64,000 nt of DNA. Origin: Bacillota bacterium (GTDB taxonomy: Bacteria; Bacillota; Dehalobacteriia; UBA4068). The stretch covers positions 62,001-126,000 of the forward strand of contig JAILCQ010000021.1 in assembly GCA_024679955.1 (NCBI GenBank), given 5' to 3'. Position 1 is the stretch's first letter, and each line of letters opens with the position of its first letter. Made by a program: the position numbers and the translations under genes. Positions 7,273 through 18,531 of the stretch are shown here, in pieces. The notes under the pieces are model-generated. The model was not told where the DNA came from and searched no databases. It saw nothing but the letters and a program-made list of their open reading frames with translations.

Positions 7273-9987
7273 ATGAAATGTCAAAGATGTGGCGAAAGAG
7301 AGGCCACGGTAAAAATCTTACGAATCAATAACAATATACGGGAAGAATTGTTCCTGTGCGATCAGTGCGCCGCCGCCACCGGTCAATTGGATCTGCTGGG
7401 CGGCGAAAGCCTGAGCCGCCTCGGCAGCATTATTTCCGGGGCATTGGCCGGTTCCAATCAGGTGATGGGCCGCATGGTGCAGAGACTGACGGAAAAAGCC
7501 CGGCGGGCTTTGGCCTACGGCGAACAATTCGCCCGGGAGCGGCATTCCACCTATTTGAACACCGAGCATTTGCTGCTGGGGCTGTTCGCCGAGGAGGAAG
7601 GTCTGGCCGCCCGCATCCTGGCGAATCTGAATCTGCGGCAGGAAGACCTGGCCCAGGCCATAGACGATCAGGCCAATTACGGCAGCCGCTATCTGGGCCT
7701 GGCGCCGAAAAGCAAACGGGCCCTGCAGCTGGCCGTGCAGGAAGCGGTGAAAATGGGCGTCAATTTTGTGGACACGGAGCATTTGCTATTGGGGCTGACC
7801 GATGAGGAAGAAGGGGCCGCCGCCCATTGGCTGATGGAGGCCGCCGGGGCGGATACGCGGAAGATACGCCAGATGATACTCCAATATTTGCAGCAGGGAT
7901 CGGGACGGCCGGCGGAAGGGGAAGGCCCCGGCCCGGCGGTCGATAAAAGCGGCGTCCAAAAAACCGGCAAAACCCCTACCCTGGACAAATACGGCCGGGA
8001 TTTGACGGAAATGGCCCGGCAGGATAAACTGGATCCGGTGATCGGCCGGGACAAAGAGATCCAACGGGTGATACAGATCCTTTCCCGCCGCACCAAAAAC
8101 AACCCGGCGCTGATCGGCGAACCCGGCGTGGGCAAAACGGCCATCGTGGAAGGCCTGGCCCAACGCATCGTGGAAAACAAAGTGCCGGATATCCTTTTGA
8201 ACAAACGGGTGGTCACCATGGATATGTCCTCCATGGTAGCCGGTTCCAAATATCGGGGCGACTTTGAAGAAAGAATGAAAAAAATGGTGGATGAGATCCG
8301 GGAAAACCGGGATATCATCCTCTTTATCGACGAATTGCACACCCTGGTAGGCGCAGGGGCCGCGGAAGGGGCCATCGACGCCGCCAATATATTGAAACCC
8401 GCCCTTTCCCGGGGCGAGCTGCAATGCGTAGGCGCTACCACCCTGGACGAATACCGGGAATATGTGGAAGCCGATTCCGCGTTGGCCCGGCGCTTCCAGC
8501 CGGTGACCGTGGACGAACCCAGCGAAGCCGACGCTTTGCTGATCCTCTACGGCCTCAGGGACAAATACGAGGCCCATCATCGGGTGCAAATCAGCGACGA
8601 TGCCCTGAAAGCGGCGGTGAAGCTTTCCAGCCGTTATCTCAACGAAAGATTTTTGCCGGACAAAGCCATCGATTTGATGGACGAAGCCGGCAGCCGGGTG
8701 CGGCTGGCCGCCCATACGGCCCCCTCCAATCTGAAAGAAAAAGAAACGGAACTGGCCGTGGTGCAAAAAGAAAAAGACGCGGCAGTGGCCGCCCAGGAAT
8801 ACGAAAAAGCCGCGCAATTCCGGGATAAGGAAAAACGCCTGCTGGACGAATTGGAACGCAGCCGCAAGGGCTGGCAAAAGGAAGCCAACAGCCAAAATCT
8901 GGTGGTGGACGCGGACGATATCGCCGCCGTATTGGCGGAATGGACCGGCATTCCGGTGAACCGTCTGAAAGAAGAAGAAGCGGAACGGCTGTTGAAATTG
9001 GAAAAACTGCTGCATCAGCGGGTGATCGGCCAGGATGACGCAGTCAACAGCGTGGCCAAAGCCGTGCGCCGCTCCCGGGCAGGATTGAAAAACGCCAAAA
9101 AACCGGTGGGCTCCTTTATTTTCCTGGGCCCCACCGGCGTGGGCAAAACCGAGCTGGCCCGGGCCCTGGCCAATGTGATGTTCGGCTCCGACGAGGCCAT
9201 GGTTCGCGTGGATATGAGCGAATATATGGAAAAACACGCCGTATCCCGTCTGGTGGGCGCGCCCCCTGGATATGTGGGCTATGACGAAGGCGGACAACTG
9301 ACGGAAGCGGTGCGCCGCCATCCCTATTGCGTGATTTTGCTGGACGAGATCGAAAAAGCCCATCCGGACGTGTTCAATATCTTGCTGCAGGTGCTGGACG
9401 ACGGACGGCTGACCGACGGCTCCGGCCGCACGGTGGATTTCCGCAACGCGGTGATCATCATGACCTCCAACGTAGGGGCGGAAGCGGGCGGACGCAGCCG
9501 CACCATGGGCTTCGGCGTCAGCGAGCAGGATCAGGCCCGGGACGAGTATATCCAGATGAAAGAGCATATGCTGGAAGAACTGAAACGGGCCTTCAAACCG
9601 GAATTCCTCAACCGGGTGGACGATATCATCGTCTTCAAGCCCTTGTCCGCCCTGGAAATCAAAGATATCGCCGCCCTGATGATACAGGACTTGCAGCACA
9701 GACTGGCGGAACAGGAGCTGACCTTGACCGTCAGCGACGGCGCCTACAAAACCCTGATCCAGGAAGGCTTCGACAGCGTGTACGGGGCGCGGCCTTTGCG
9801 CCGGGCCATATTGCGGCTGCTGGAAGACCCCATCAGCGACGGCATCCTGCGGGGCGATTGGCAGGCCGGGGATACCATCTCCGCCCGTTTGAAAGGCGAT
9901 AAGATCGTCCTCTGCAAAAAAACCGATAAAGCCGGCGAAGACGCCAAGGCCCCCGACAGCCAGGATATCCCGCCGGCCGGAGAATAA
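7273..9987 (+). CDS. clpC: ClpC AAA+ unfoldase with fused McsA-type zinc domain
   Basis: A 904-aa Hsp100 unfoldase, longer than the roughly 810 aa of Bacillus ClpC. Residues 1-35 ([15 protein letters not shown]...FLCDQCA) form a CxxC-22-CxxC zinc module closely resembling the N-terminus of McsA. Two Clp-N repeats follow at about 70-215. Walker A motifs are GEPGVGKT (282-289) and GPTGVGKT (619-626). A UVR-like coiled coil ([19 protein letters not shown]) lies near 509-527. The protein should unfold substrates for ClpP; the 3' end of clpP is at the other end of the window. The frame is continuous across the fusion, and a GGAGG precedes the ATG. No McsB arginine kinase is encoded beside it. Confidence 0.95.
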   Translation: MKCQRCGEREATVKILRINNNIREELFLCDQCAAATGQLDLLGGESLSRLGSIISGALAGSNQVMGRMVQRLTEKARRALAYGEQFARERHSTYLNTEHLLLGLFAEEEGLAARILANLNLRQEDLAQAIDDQANYGSRYLGLAPKSKRALQLAVQEAVKMGVNFVDTEHLLLGLTDEEEGAAAHWLMEAAGADTRKIRQMILQYLQQGSGRPAEGEGPGPAVDKSGVQKTGKTPTLDKYGRDLTEMARQDKLDPVIGRDKEIQRVIQILSRRTKNNPALIGEPGVGKTAIVEGLAQRIVENKVPDILLNKRVVTMDMSSMVAGSKYRGDFEERMKKMVDEIRENRDIILFIDELHTLVGAGAAEGAIDAANILKPALSRGELQCVGATTLDEYREYVEADSALARRFQPVTVDEPSEADALLILYGLRDKYEAHHRVQISDDALKAAVKLSSRYLNERFLPDKAIDLMDEAGSRVRLAAHTAPSNLKEKETELAVVQKEKDAAVAAQEYEKAAQFRDKEKRLLDELERSRKGWQKEANSQNLVVDADDIAAVLAEWTGIPVNRLKEEEAERLLKLEKLLHQRVIGQDDAVNSVAKAVRRSRAGLKNAKKPVGSFIFLGPTGVGKTELARALANVMFGSDEAMVRVDMSEYMEKHAVSRLVGAPPGYVGYDEGGQLTEAVRRHPYCVILLDEIEKAHPDVFNILLQVLDDGRLTDGSGRTVDFRNAVIIMTSNVGAEAGGRSRTMGFGVSEQDQARDEYIQMKEHMLEELKRAFKPEFLNRVDDIIVFKPLSALEIKDIAALMIQDLQHRLAEQELTLTVSDGAYKTLIQEGFDSVYGARPLRRAILRLLEDPISDGILRGDWQAGDTISARLKGDKIVLCKKTDKAGEDAKAPDSQDIPPAGE

Positions 9988-10027
9988 AACACCAAAATCA
10001 ACGATATCAACATTATGGAGGTAACCA

Positions 10028-10702
10028 ATGCGTATTCTCGATTTATCCCATCCCATTTCCGCGGAAATGTCCGTTTACCCCGGTTCGCCCGGCCCGATTT
10101 TGCAGCCCCTGGCCATCGACGGCGCGCCGGGGATGCGGGAGACCAGTCTGACGCTATCTTCCCATACCGGCACCCATGTGGACGCCCCTTTGCATATGCT
10201 GCCCCAGGGGCCGGGCCTGGATCAAATGACCATAGACAAATTTTTCGGGCTGGCCCTGTTGATCAACGTCAGCCATTTGCGGGGCAAAACCATCGAATTG
10301 AACTTTTTGCGTTCCTTCGGCGAAAGGCTGGCCGACGCCAAATTCTTGGTATTCCATACCGGGTATCAGCAGCTTTGGGGCAAGGAAGAATACCTGCGGG
10401 ATTTCCCGGTGATGACGGAAGAGGCGGCGCAATGGCTGAGCGGCTTTGATTTGAACGGCGTAGGCGTGGACGCCATCTCCGTAGATCCCATCGACAGCAC
10501 GGCGTATCCCATTCACAAAATATTATTCCAACAGAATCTCATTTTGGTGGAAAACCTGAACAATCTGGACCGGCTCAGCGCCGGCATCACCAAGGTACAC
10601 GGCGGTTATTTCCTGCTTTCCGCCATGCCCTTAAGCTTCGCCCAGGCCGACGGTTCGCCGGTGCGGGCCATCGGCTACGACGTGCCGGAAATGCTGATTT
10701 AA
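10028..10702 (+). CDS. Cyclase family protein (kynurenine formamidase-like hydrolase)
   Basis: A 224-aa metal-dependent hydrolase of the cyclase / arylformamidase family. The N-terminal MRILDLSHPISAEMSVYPGSPGP and the metal-ligand motif LSSHTGTHVDAPLHM at about residues 46-60 are diagnostic. GVGVDAISVDPIDS near 150 and LVENLNNLD near 179 are also conserved. The substrate is unknown; no tryptophan-degradation genes lie nearby. It follows clpC by 40 bases with its own GGAGG, so it may be read from the clpC transcript, and it ends at a bidirectional terminator. Confidence 0.87.
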   Translation: MRILDLSHPISAEMSVYPGSPGPILQPLAIDGAPGMRETSLTLSSHTGTHVDAPLHMLPQGPGLDQMTIDKFFGLALLINVSHLRGKTIELNFLRSFGERLADAKFLVFHTGYQQLWGKEEYLRDFPVMTEEAAQWLSGFDLNGVGVDAISVDPIDSTAYPIHKILFQQNLILVENLNNLDRLSAGITKVHGGYFLLSAMPLSFAQADGSPVRAIGYDVPEMLI

Positions 10703-10749
10703 GCGGCAGCCCGGCTCTTGTATCCGATGCATGGCGAACGGCGCATAGC

Positions 10750-10789
10750 AAAAGTCCGATCCTTCTTTCAGAAGGACCGGACTTTTTTG
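10750..10789. terminator. Bidirectional terminator between the cyclase gene and yebC
   Basis: AAAAGTCCG, CCTTCT, a short loop, AGAAGG and CGGACTTTTTT form a long stem with A- and T-runs on both sides, between two convergent genes. Confidence 0.9.
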
Positions 10790-10833
10790 TTTGCCCGCAA
10801 ATTTGCCCAGAAGGGCAGTACGAAAGCCGTTGT

Positions 10834-11577
10834 TTACAGTTGTTCCATGATTTCATCGGCGATATCGTAATTGGCGTATACTTCCTGCACGTCTTCGTTA
10901 TCCTCCAGCTTTTCGATCAAAGCCATCAGTTTGGCGGCGGTGTCCACGTCTTCGATGGATACGGTGTTGCCGGGGCGCATGGTGATTTCCGCGCTGGCGA
11001 TCTGATAGCCGGCTTCCAGCAAAGCGGCCCGCACGTTTTCCAAATCGCCGGCGGCGGTAATGATCGTAGCCGTGTCCTCGTTGACGGACAGATCCTCCGC
11101 CCCGTTATCCAAAGCTACCATCATCAGTTCGTCCTCATCAAACTCGCCTTCCACCAATATCTCCCCTTTGCGTTCGAACATCCAGCTGACGCAGCCGGTT
11201 TCGCCCAAATTGCCGTTGTTGCGGGAGAAAAGATAGCGTATCTCGCTGGCGGTACGGTTGCGGTTATCGGTCAGCATGGCGCACATGATGGCCACGCCGC
11301 CAGCGCCGTACCCTTCATAGAAGAATTCTTCATAGTTGTCGCCTTCGCCTACGCCGGCGGCCTTTTCGATGCAGCGTTTGATATTGTCCGCCGGCATATT
11401 GTTGGCCTTGGCTTTTTGGATGCACAGTTTCAACCGGAAGTTTCCGTCTGGATCGGGGCCCCCCTGTTTCACAGCTACCTGCATCTCTTTGGCGATCTTG
11501 GTAAATATCTTACCTTTTTCCGCGTCATTGGCGGATTTTTTTCTTTTGATATTGGCCCATTTGGAATGTCCAGACAT
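10834..11577 (-). CDS. YebC/PmpR family regulator
   Basis: A 247-aa protein of the YebC/TACO1 family. [27 protein letters not shown] is its near-invariant start, and [38 protein letters not shown] in the middle is the domain II/III signature. Members act as DNA-binding regulators or help the ribosome at proline stretches; which role applies cannot be read from sequence. GGAGG lies before the ATG. Its neighbours are unrelated; in many bacteria it sits by ruvABC, not seen here. Confidence 0.94.
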   Translation of the reverse strand: MSGHSKWANIKRKKSANDAEKGKIFTKIAKEMQVAVKQGGPDPDGNFRLKLCIQKAKANNMPADNIKRCIEKAAGVGEGDNYEEFFYEGYGAGGVAIMCAMLTDNRNRTASEIRYLFSRNNGNLGETGCVSWMFERKGEILVEGEFDEDELMMVALDNGAEDLSVNEDTATIITAAGDLENVRAALLEAGYQIASAEITMRPGNTVSIEDVDTAAKLMALIEKLEDNEDVQEVYANYDIADEIMEQL

Positions 11578-11611
11578 AAACGATTACCTCCAGTATGTAT
11601 TTAAGTTTTAA

Positions 11612-12349
11612 TTATAGACGTACCAATTCTATATCGCCGGCGGCGGCCATTTTATCGCCGCAAATCATCACCCCGCCCCATACGCCGGACACTTGCAGGG
11701 CATATTCCACGGCGGCAGCCACACTGTCGCCGTCTTTCACCAAATTGCCGGCGGCGGTAGCCACCGCGTCGGCCAGGGCGGCGTCCGCCGCAACCACCAC
11801 CGCCGCATCGGCCACGCCGTAGCTGAAGGACGGGCCAATGGTTCCGGAGCTGGTGCATACGCCGCAGGGCATTTTCTCAGGCGGCAAACGCAATGCCAAT
11901 TTGCCGCTGAAGGGATTATCCGGCCCGGCGTAAATGGCCACGGTGCGGGGTTGGCAGCTATGCAGATAAATGTCGCCGCCGTTTTCCACGATCACATCCC
12001 CGCTATAAGCGGCCAGCCATGTCCCGGCGGCCGCCGCGAAATAACCGGCTACCGCGGCCATGGGGCCGGTCTTGGCCAGATTGCCCGCTTTGGCCAAGGC
12101 TTTCGCCACAGCCGGCGCATGAAGCGACGGCGTATAGGGACTGTGGGTGGCGGCAAAAGCCGGATCTTCGGCCAGATAGGCTTGCAATTGCCCCCGCAGG
12201 CGGATCAAATGATCCCGCAGCCCTTGTTCCACCGGGGCCTGCCATACGCCGGGCGGCAGGCAAATGGCCAAATCCGTTTCGCCCAAAACCAGGCTGTGCC
12301 GCTGCAAATCTCCGGTATAGCACCGGCGGTAGGCTCTTGTTTCCTCCAT
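11612..12349 (-). CDS. UPF0280 (COG2122, ApbE-like) protein
   Basis: A 245-aa protein of the UPF0280 family, distantly related to the flavin transferase ApbE. It contains SLHAPAVAKALAKAGNLAKTGPMAAVAGYFA, VIVENGGDIYLH and CTSSGTIGPSFSYGVADAAVVVA. The preferred ATG at 12349 lies two bases after the stop of the ferredoxin gene; an ATG at 12415 would overlap that gene by 64 bases. It is the third gene of a minus-strand operon with a ferredoxin-NIL protein and a DUF39 protein. This set is linked to homocysteine formation in methanogens and some anaerobic bacteria. Its exact role is not established. Confidence 0.85.
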   Translation of the reverse strand: MEETRAYRRCYTGDLQRHSLVLGETDLAICLPPGVWQAPVEQGLRDHLIRLRGQLQAYLAEDPAFAATHSPYTPSLHAPAVAKALAKAGNLAKTGPMAAVAGYFAAAAGTWLAAYSGDVIVENGGDIYLHSCQPRTVAIYAGPDNPFSGKLALRLPPEKMPCGVCTSSGTIGPSFSYGVADAAVVVAADAALADAVATAAGNLVKDGDSVAAAVEYALQVSGVWGGVMICGDKMAAAGDIELVRL

Positions 12350-12351
12350 GG

Positions 12352-12777
12352 TCAAATATCCAGTTTCACGGCTTTCACCGGGCAGGCCTGCAGGCACATT
12401 TGGCAAACGATGCATTTATCGCTGTCGAAATGCACCGTCATATCCGGCCTTTCGATATACAGCGCCTGGGAAGGGCAAACCGCGGTACAGGCGCCGCATT
12501 GGGTGCAGCTGTCTTTATCCCAAAGGATGGTGTCCGCCAAAAAGGATACTTCCATGCCGCAGCTTTTCATATATTCTACTGCTTCTTTATAATCGTTTTC
12601 GTAGCCGGAAATGGAAAGAACCATATTGCCTTTGCGGTCCTGATTGACGTTGGCTTTGATGATATTGGGGATCAGGTCAAAATCCTTGACCAGGCGGTAA
12701 ACCAACGGCTGATCCACCATTTCCGGAGAAAAACGCAGAATGATATTGCGATTGACGATATTGTTTTCTATAGACAT
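12352..12777 (-). CDS. NIL domain plus 2[4Fe-4S] ferredoxin protein (homocysteine pathway)
   Basis: A 141-aa protein. The first 75 residues form a NIL-type domain (ENNIVNRNIILRFSPEMVDQPLVYRLVKDF), the small ligand-binding domain also found at the end of methionine ABC ATPases. The C-terminal half is a bacterial ferredoxin with CTQCGACTAVCPSQAL and CIVCQMCLQACPVKAV, enough for two [4Fe-4S] clusters. The Methanosarcina relative MA1822 works with the DUF39 protein MA1821 to turn aspartate semialdehyde and sulfide into homocysteine. Here the gene starts five bases after the DUF39 gene, fully consistent with that partnership. Confidence 0.9.
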   Translation of the reverse strand: MSIENNIVNRNIILRFSPEMVDQPLVYRLVKDFDLIPNIIKANVNQDRKGNMVLSISGYENDYKEAVEYMKSCGMEVSFLADTILWDKDSCTQCGACTAVCPSQALYIERPDMTVHFDSDKCIVCQMCLQACPVKAVKLDI

Positions 12778-12782
12778 GGTAT

Positions 12783-13976
12783 CTACCTCCCCAAAAAACC
12801 GGCGAATTGTTCCATTTGTTCCTGGCCGGGCAGCGGTTGGACGGGTTGAGACAATTCAAATTTTCCGGATAAGATCCATTCCTTCAAGATATCGGCGATT
12901 TCCAATGCCCGGCTATAGCTGGACATGGGGGCGGTGCGGATGGTTTTGCCTTCCCATTCCACCTGGCCGCTTTTCAGCTGCTGATAATTGACATAGCCCA
13001 TGGTGCAGGGTTCGCCCGTGGGATAGCCGTCGCAGCCGTAATCGCAAAGCGGGGCCTGGATCTCCGCATCGGATATGGCGGTGAATGCCAACATATCTTC
13101 GTCAATAATGGGGATGGGTACGCCGATGCCCACCATCAGGCTGACGCCGTAACCGGTCATGGACACGCCGCGGATATAACGGGCATCCATCTGTTTCATA
13201 TCGCCGATCACCGCCAGGGTGCCTGCGCCGCCCAGGGGGATGCCCCGTTCGTTGCGGGGATCCGCCGGCGCGTGCTGGGTGCCGGGCCAGGCCACATAGC
13301 CCAGGCCGCCGCCAAGGAAAATGCGGCTGCCCAAGCCGATGGTGCGGTAATAGGGGTCGTTAAGCAGCGGGGAAAGCTGGCCGGCGCTGGAATAGTGAAT
13401 GTTTTCCATATGGGGCTTCAACACGCCCATGTAGGTATAAATGGTTTTATCGGAGCAGTTGGTGGCCACGTTATAATTCTGATACGCGTTGCGGGGATTG
13501 AAGAGGAAAGCCTGCCGCAGATCCTGCAGGGTGAGGGTTTGCTCATATTCCCGCCGGGGATAGCAGTCGGTGCCGTAGGCGGTGGCCCGCAGATGCACTT
13601 CCTTGCCGGCGATCAGCTTTTCGATCACATGGCCGCCGCCAAAGCGGAAATGGCCGGGATGATGGGCGTTGGCCGGGTCGTTTTCCGGGATCTCCGTAGC
13701 GCCCAAATAGCAATCCACCGCGGCCAAGCCGCCGTAAGCCGGCACGTCGTCCAGCCATACATGCTGCATTTTGATTTTCGGCTTGGTATGCCAGAAATTG
13801 AGAAAAGCCCCGGAAGAACACATTACCCCCATGGTGCCGGTGGTGACCACGTCGATTTTTTCCGCCGCTTTTTTATATCCCAAATCGGCCGCTATGCCGA
13901 TAACTTCTTCCGCGTTTACCACCACGGCTTTACCCGCGCGGATCTTTTCATTGATTTCTTCGATTGTTTTTGTCAT
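12783..13976 (-). CDS. DUF39 homocysteine biosynthesis protein (aspartate semialdehyde sulfurtransferase type)
   Basis: A 397-aa protein of the COG1900/DUF39 family. Family features include TKTIEEINEKIRAGKAVVVNAEE at the start, GVMCSSGAFLNFWHTKPKI (with the conserved cysteine near 54), the glycine-rich FLGGGLGYVAWPGTQH and a C-terminal CDYGCDGYPTGEPCTMGYVNY. The archaeal homologue builds homocysteine from aspartate semialdehyde using sulfide, avoiding O-acetylhomoserine. It leads the operon with the ferredoxin-NIL and UPF0280 genes. A GAGAGGGAA ribosome site precedes the ATG. Function is by family and context; no experiment is implied. Confidence 0.9.
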   Translation of the reverse strand: MTKTIEEINEKIRAGKAVVVNAEEVIGIAADLGYKKAAEKIDVVTTGTMGVMCSSGAFLNFWHTKPKIKMQHVWLDDVPAYGGLAAVDCYLGATEIPENDPANAHHPGHFRFGGGHVIEKLIAGKEVHLRATAYGTDCYPRREYEQTLTLQDLRQAFLFNPRNAYQNYNVATNCSDKTIYTYMGVLKPHMENIHYSSAGQLSPLLNDPYYRTIGLGSRIFLGGGLGYVAWPGTQHAPADPRNERGIPLGGAGTLAVIGDMKQMDARYIRGVSMTGYGVSLMVGIGVPIPIIDEDMLAFTAISDAEIQAPLCDYGCDGYPTGEPCTMGYVNYQQLKSGQVEWEGKTIRTAPMSSYSRALEIADILKEWILSGKFELSQPVQPLPGQEQMEQFAGFLGR

Positions 13977-14048
13977 ATATATTCCCTCTCTTCGACAGTT
14001 TTTTGTGTTGGCGCCGGCCTTGCGCCGGCATTTATCAATAAATAAATG

Positions 14049-14079
14049 AAAAAGCTACTTCCCTGGTTTGGAAGTAGCC
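14049..14079 (-). terminator. Terminator of the cooT gene
   Basis: GCTACTTCC at 14055-14063 pairs with GGAAGTAGC at 14071-14079. On the minus strand it is followed by TTTTTC, directly after the cooT stop at 14081. Confidence 0.85.
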
Positions 14080-14080
14080 G

Positions 14081-14272
14081 TCACATTCGATTGTCGAGGA
14101 TGAGCTTTGGTTCTGCCAAATCCAGCTTTTTTATGCGTGACTGAATAAACGTCTTTTGACCAAAGACGTTTCTCCGCATCCGCATGCCGCCGTCGGGAAC
14201 CAGTTTGTACACGGTTTCCGTCAACAGCTTTTCCCTACCGTTTTCCACGGTATATGCGTTGGCTTCACACAT
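14081..14272 (-). CDS. CooT-family small nickel-binding protein
   Basis: A 63-aa protein starting MCEANAYTVENGREKLLTETVYKLVPDG, the signature of the CooT family. Rhodospirillum CooT binds nickel through its N-terminal Cys2 and assists maturation of carbon monoxide dehydrogenase. The ATG at 14272 is chosen because it puts cysteine at position 2 and follows a GGAGG by eight bases; an upstream ATG at 14290 would add six residues and lose that feature. No CO dehydrogenase is visible, so the client metalloenzyme is unknown. It sits alone, ending at a good terminator. Confidence 0.85.
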   Translation of the reverse strand: MCEANAYTVENGREKLLTETVYKLVPDGGMRMRRNVFGQKTFIQSRIKKLDLAEPKLILDNRM

Positions 14273-14395
14273 GTTTTCCGCCTCCCTCATGCTTCACTGT
14301 TTTACCTTGTTCCGGTATAGCATATATTTTAGCAAATTCCCTTGCAACAGTCAATCCCTAATATTAGGAATGTCCTAGGAAAAAGCGTCCCCGCT

Positions 14396-15754
14396 TTATT
14401 CCGGCCGCCAGGGCGATTGCCTTTCTTTCAGACGGCCGCCGTACACAAAATAGGCTGTATCCTGAGAGATTTGCCGGGAAAGCAAAAACAGACTGAGCAG
14501 ATTGGGCAAACACATCAACGCGTTCAGCAGATCCGCCGCGCCCCATACCAAATCGCCGCCGCATACCGCGCCCGCCGGCAAGGCGGCCAGATACAGCAGA
14601 CGGTAGACGGGCAAGCTTTTTTCGCCCCACAGGTATAAACAGCAGCGTTCGCCGTAAAAATGCCAGCCCAGCACGCTGGAAAAGGCAAAAGCGATCATGC
14701 CGCCCAGCAAAACCACGGGGCCCGCCGGAGAAATCTGACGAAAAGCGATAGCGGTCAGGGCCCCGCCGTCCAGTCCCGGTGGAAAGGCCTGAGGATGGGC
14801 CAGCATTTGGCTGACCAACACCAGGGCGGTCAAGGCGCATACCGCCAGGGTATCCCAAAACACGGCGGAAGCGGAGATCAGCGCCTGCCGGGGCGCGTTG
14901 GGGGTTTGGGCGGCGGCGTCCGCCAAAGGCGCGGAACCCATGCCCGCCTCATTGGAAAAGAGCCCACGGGCCAAACCGTAGCGCAGGGCCAGCAGCATGC
15001 CGCCGCCGGCAGCGCCCCCCGCCGCCCGGCCGGAAAAGGCGTCCCGGCAGATCCAGGTCATGGCAGGAAGCAGAAAACAGCGGTTGTGCCATAGGATATA
15101 ACAGCAGCACAGCAAATAGAGCGCCGTCATCAGCGGCACCAGGACGGCGCAGGCTTTGACGATGGAACGGCCGCCGCCCCGGAGCACGACAGCCGCCAAA
15201 ACCGCCAGCAGCAAACCGGCGGCCAGCGGCTCCAGGCCCAGTTCGGCGGAGAGCAGGGAGGCTGCCGTCCGGGCCTGCACGGCGCTGCCGATACCGAAAG
15301 AGGCCAAAACCGCGCACAAGGCGAACAGCATGCCCGCCCCCGGCAAACCCAGGCCCCGGGATAAAACATACATGGCTCCGCCCAGCATCCGGCCCTGGCC
15401 GTCCCGTACCCGGTATTTTACCCCCAGCAGGGCCTCCCCGTATTTGGTGGCGAAAGCGAAAAAGCCGGCGATCCACAGCCAAAAGGCCGCCCCCGGCCCG
15501 CCCAAGGCGATGGCCGCCCCCACGCCGACAATGCTGCCCGTGCCCACGGTGGAAGCCAGGGCGGTGGACAAAGCGGCAAAGGGACTCCATTCTCCATCTT
15601 CGCCGCCCCGGCAAAAAGACAGGCGCAGCGCCAAAAACATTTTGCGCTGTATAAAACCGGTGCGCAGAGTCAGCAGCAGATGCGCGGCGCACAGCAGGCC
15701 GATCATCGGCCATCCCCATAACACGGCGTTGATTTGCGCCAAATGTTCCGCCAT
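14396..15754 (-). CDS. Alanine/glycine:cation symporter (AGCS family)
   Basis: A 452-aa membrane transporter with about ten hydrophobic helices. AGCS signatures are FAALSTALASTVGTGSIVGVGAAIALGGPGAAFWLWIAGFFAFATKYGEALLGVKYR at about 58-113 and FSNEAGMGSAPLADAAAQT near 268-286. These proteins import alanine or glycine with sodium or protons. The Gly/Ala-rich composition is normal for the family. GAGGAGG precedes the start. An alanine racemase is encoded 2.8 kb away, so imported alanine may feed wall synthesis, but they are separate units on opposite strands. Confidence 0.92.
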   Translation of the reverse strand: MAEHLAQINAVLWGWPMIGLLCAAHLLLTLRTGFIQRKMFLALRLSFCRGGEDGEWSPFAALSTALASTVGTGSIVGVGAAIALGGPGAAFWLWIAGFFAFATKYGEALLGVKYRVRDGQGRMLGGAMYVLSRGLGLPGAGMLFALCAVLASFGIGSAVQARTAASLLSAELGLEPLAAGLLLAVLAAVVLRGGGRSIVKACAVLVPLMTALYLLCCCYILWHNRCFLLPAMTWICRDAFSGRAAGGAAGGGMLLALRYGLARGLFSNEAGMGSAPLADAAAQTPNAPRQALISASAVFWDTLAVCALTALVLVSQMLAHPQAFPPGLDGGALTAIAFRQISPAGPVVLLGGMIAFAFSSVLGWHFYGERCCLYLWGEKSLPVYRLLYLAALPAGAVCGGDLVWGAADLLNALMCLPNLLSLFLLSRQISQDTAYFVYGGRLKERQSPWRPE

Positions 15755-15929
15755 AACAGCCTCCTCTGCTCCATCCCTTGCGCAAAAGCCGGCCCTCGAC
15801 CGGAAAAGGCAGGGCTTTTGTACAGTTTACGAAAACCGGCGGCGGAATATGCCGGGGCCGGCCGCCTCCCGGCGGCGGCAAGAAAAATCCGGCGGCGGCG
15901 GATTGCGTATGGCGAAAAAGCAAAAAGTA

Positions 15930-15938
15930 TGCTATAGT
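15930..15938 (+). promoter_or_regulatory. Possible extended -10 promoter for the amidohydrolase gene
   Basis: TGCTATAGT at 15930-15938, about 100 bases before the ATG at 16038, with no good -35. The 15840-15905 stretch just upstream is dense in CCGGCGGCGG and could fold extensively. Confidence 0.35.
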
Positions 15939-16037
15939 AAGGAAAACACACCGGTGGAAGGTTTTGCCGGTTTGCAACCTGTGACGGTTGCCCAAGCCCG
16001 ATCTCCCTCCGGCAAATGGGAACAAGGGGGGAAAACC

Positions 16038-16853
16038 ATGCGTATTGTGGACATACACACACATATATATCCCGATCAGGTGGCGCAAAAAGCCATTGCC
16101 GCCCTGACCAAGGGGCCGCTGCGCCCTTTGACCGGCTGTACCGCGGCGGAAGCGCAGCAGGCGGCGGAGGCATCCGGCGTTATCTATTCGGTTTGTTTGC
16201 CGGTGGCCACCCGAGCCAAACAGGTGGAACATATCAACCGCTTTTCCGCGGAAACCAACAGCCGCTACAGCAAACTGATCTGCTTTGCCGGCATCTTTCC
16301 CGGCGCGGCGGATATGGAAGCGCAAATCGATTTAGCCGCCCAACTGAAACTGCCGGGCATCAAAATCCATCCCCAATTCCAGGGCGTATTTCTGGACGAC
16401 CCCGCCATGGTACGCCTGGTCTGCCTGGCCGACGCCTATCATATGCCGGTGATCTTCCACGGCGGCCTGGATATCGCCAAGCCCTATCCTTTGTATTCCT
16501 CCCCCTGGCGGGCGGCCCATCTGCTGCAGATGGCGGCCAAGCAAGGCGTAAGCAAACCCCGGCTGATTTTTGCCCATATGGGCGGCTACGCCCTGTGGGG
16601 CGAGGTGGAAAAGGAATTGGTGGGCAAAGACGTGTATTTCGACACTTCTTTCCTGGCGGGAAGGATACCCAAGGACGTCATAAAAAGGATCATCTTGAAC
16701 CATGGCGCGGAGAGGATACTCTTCGGTACCGATTTCCCCTGGCAAGGCGTGGAAGAAAACCGGGATTTCCTTTTAAGCCTGGGCCTGAGCCAACAGCAGA
16801 ACCAAGCCATTTTTTACGATAACGCCGCCGCCTTATTGCATTTAGACGAATAG
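16038..16853 (+). CDS. Amidohydrolase-2 family metal-dependent hydrolase
   Basis: A 271-aa TIM-barrel hydrolase. MRIVDIHTHIYPDQV carries the HxH metal motif, PGIKIHPQFQGVFLDD the strand-4 region, and FHGG, FAHMGGYALWGEV and ERILFGTDFPW the remaining ligands including the final aspartate. The family includes decarboxylases and hydrolases of aromatic or lactone substrates, and this member cannot be assigned one. The ATG at 16038 follows AAGGGGGGAAA; the open frame extends far upstream but has no better start. It stands alone between the symporter and the NAD(P)HX repair gene. Confidence 0.87.
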   Translation: MRIVDIHTHIYPDQVAQKAIAALTKGPLRPLTGCTAAEAQQAAEASGVIYSVCLPVATRAKQVEHINRFSAETNSRYSKLICFAGIFPGAADMEAQIDLAAQLKLPGIKIHPQFQGVFLDDPAMVRLVCLADAYHMPVIFHGGLDIAKPYPLYSSPWRAAHLLQMAAKQGVSKPRLIFAHMGGYALWGEVEKELVGKDVYFDTSFLAGRIPKDVIKRIILNHGAERILFGTDFPWQGVEENRDFLLSLGLSQQQNQAIFYDNAAALLHLDE

Positions 16854-16983
16854 CATCCGTCCGGCGGCAAAATGCTTTTCCTGTACAGCTTCTTATATAA
16901 AGGAAATCTATTGCCTGATGCAGAAATATTGATGTTAAAACCTAAACCCTTTTATCCATTATCCGTCAAGGAGGTCATATAGA

Positions 16984-18527
<1,544 letters not shown>

Positions 18528-18531
<4 letters not shown>

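Noticed and set aside
7786..10056. 756-aa minus-strand frame
   Set aside because: It is antisense to clpC and Phe/His-rich with no recognisable domain.
15840..15905. Dense CCGGCGGCGG motifs suggesting a REP-like element
   Set aside because: The motif is common in this GC-rich sequence both inside and outside genes, and no consistent repeat unit could be defined by eye.
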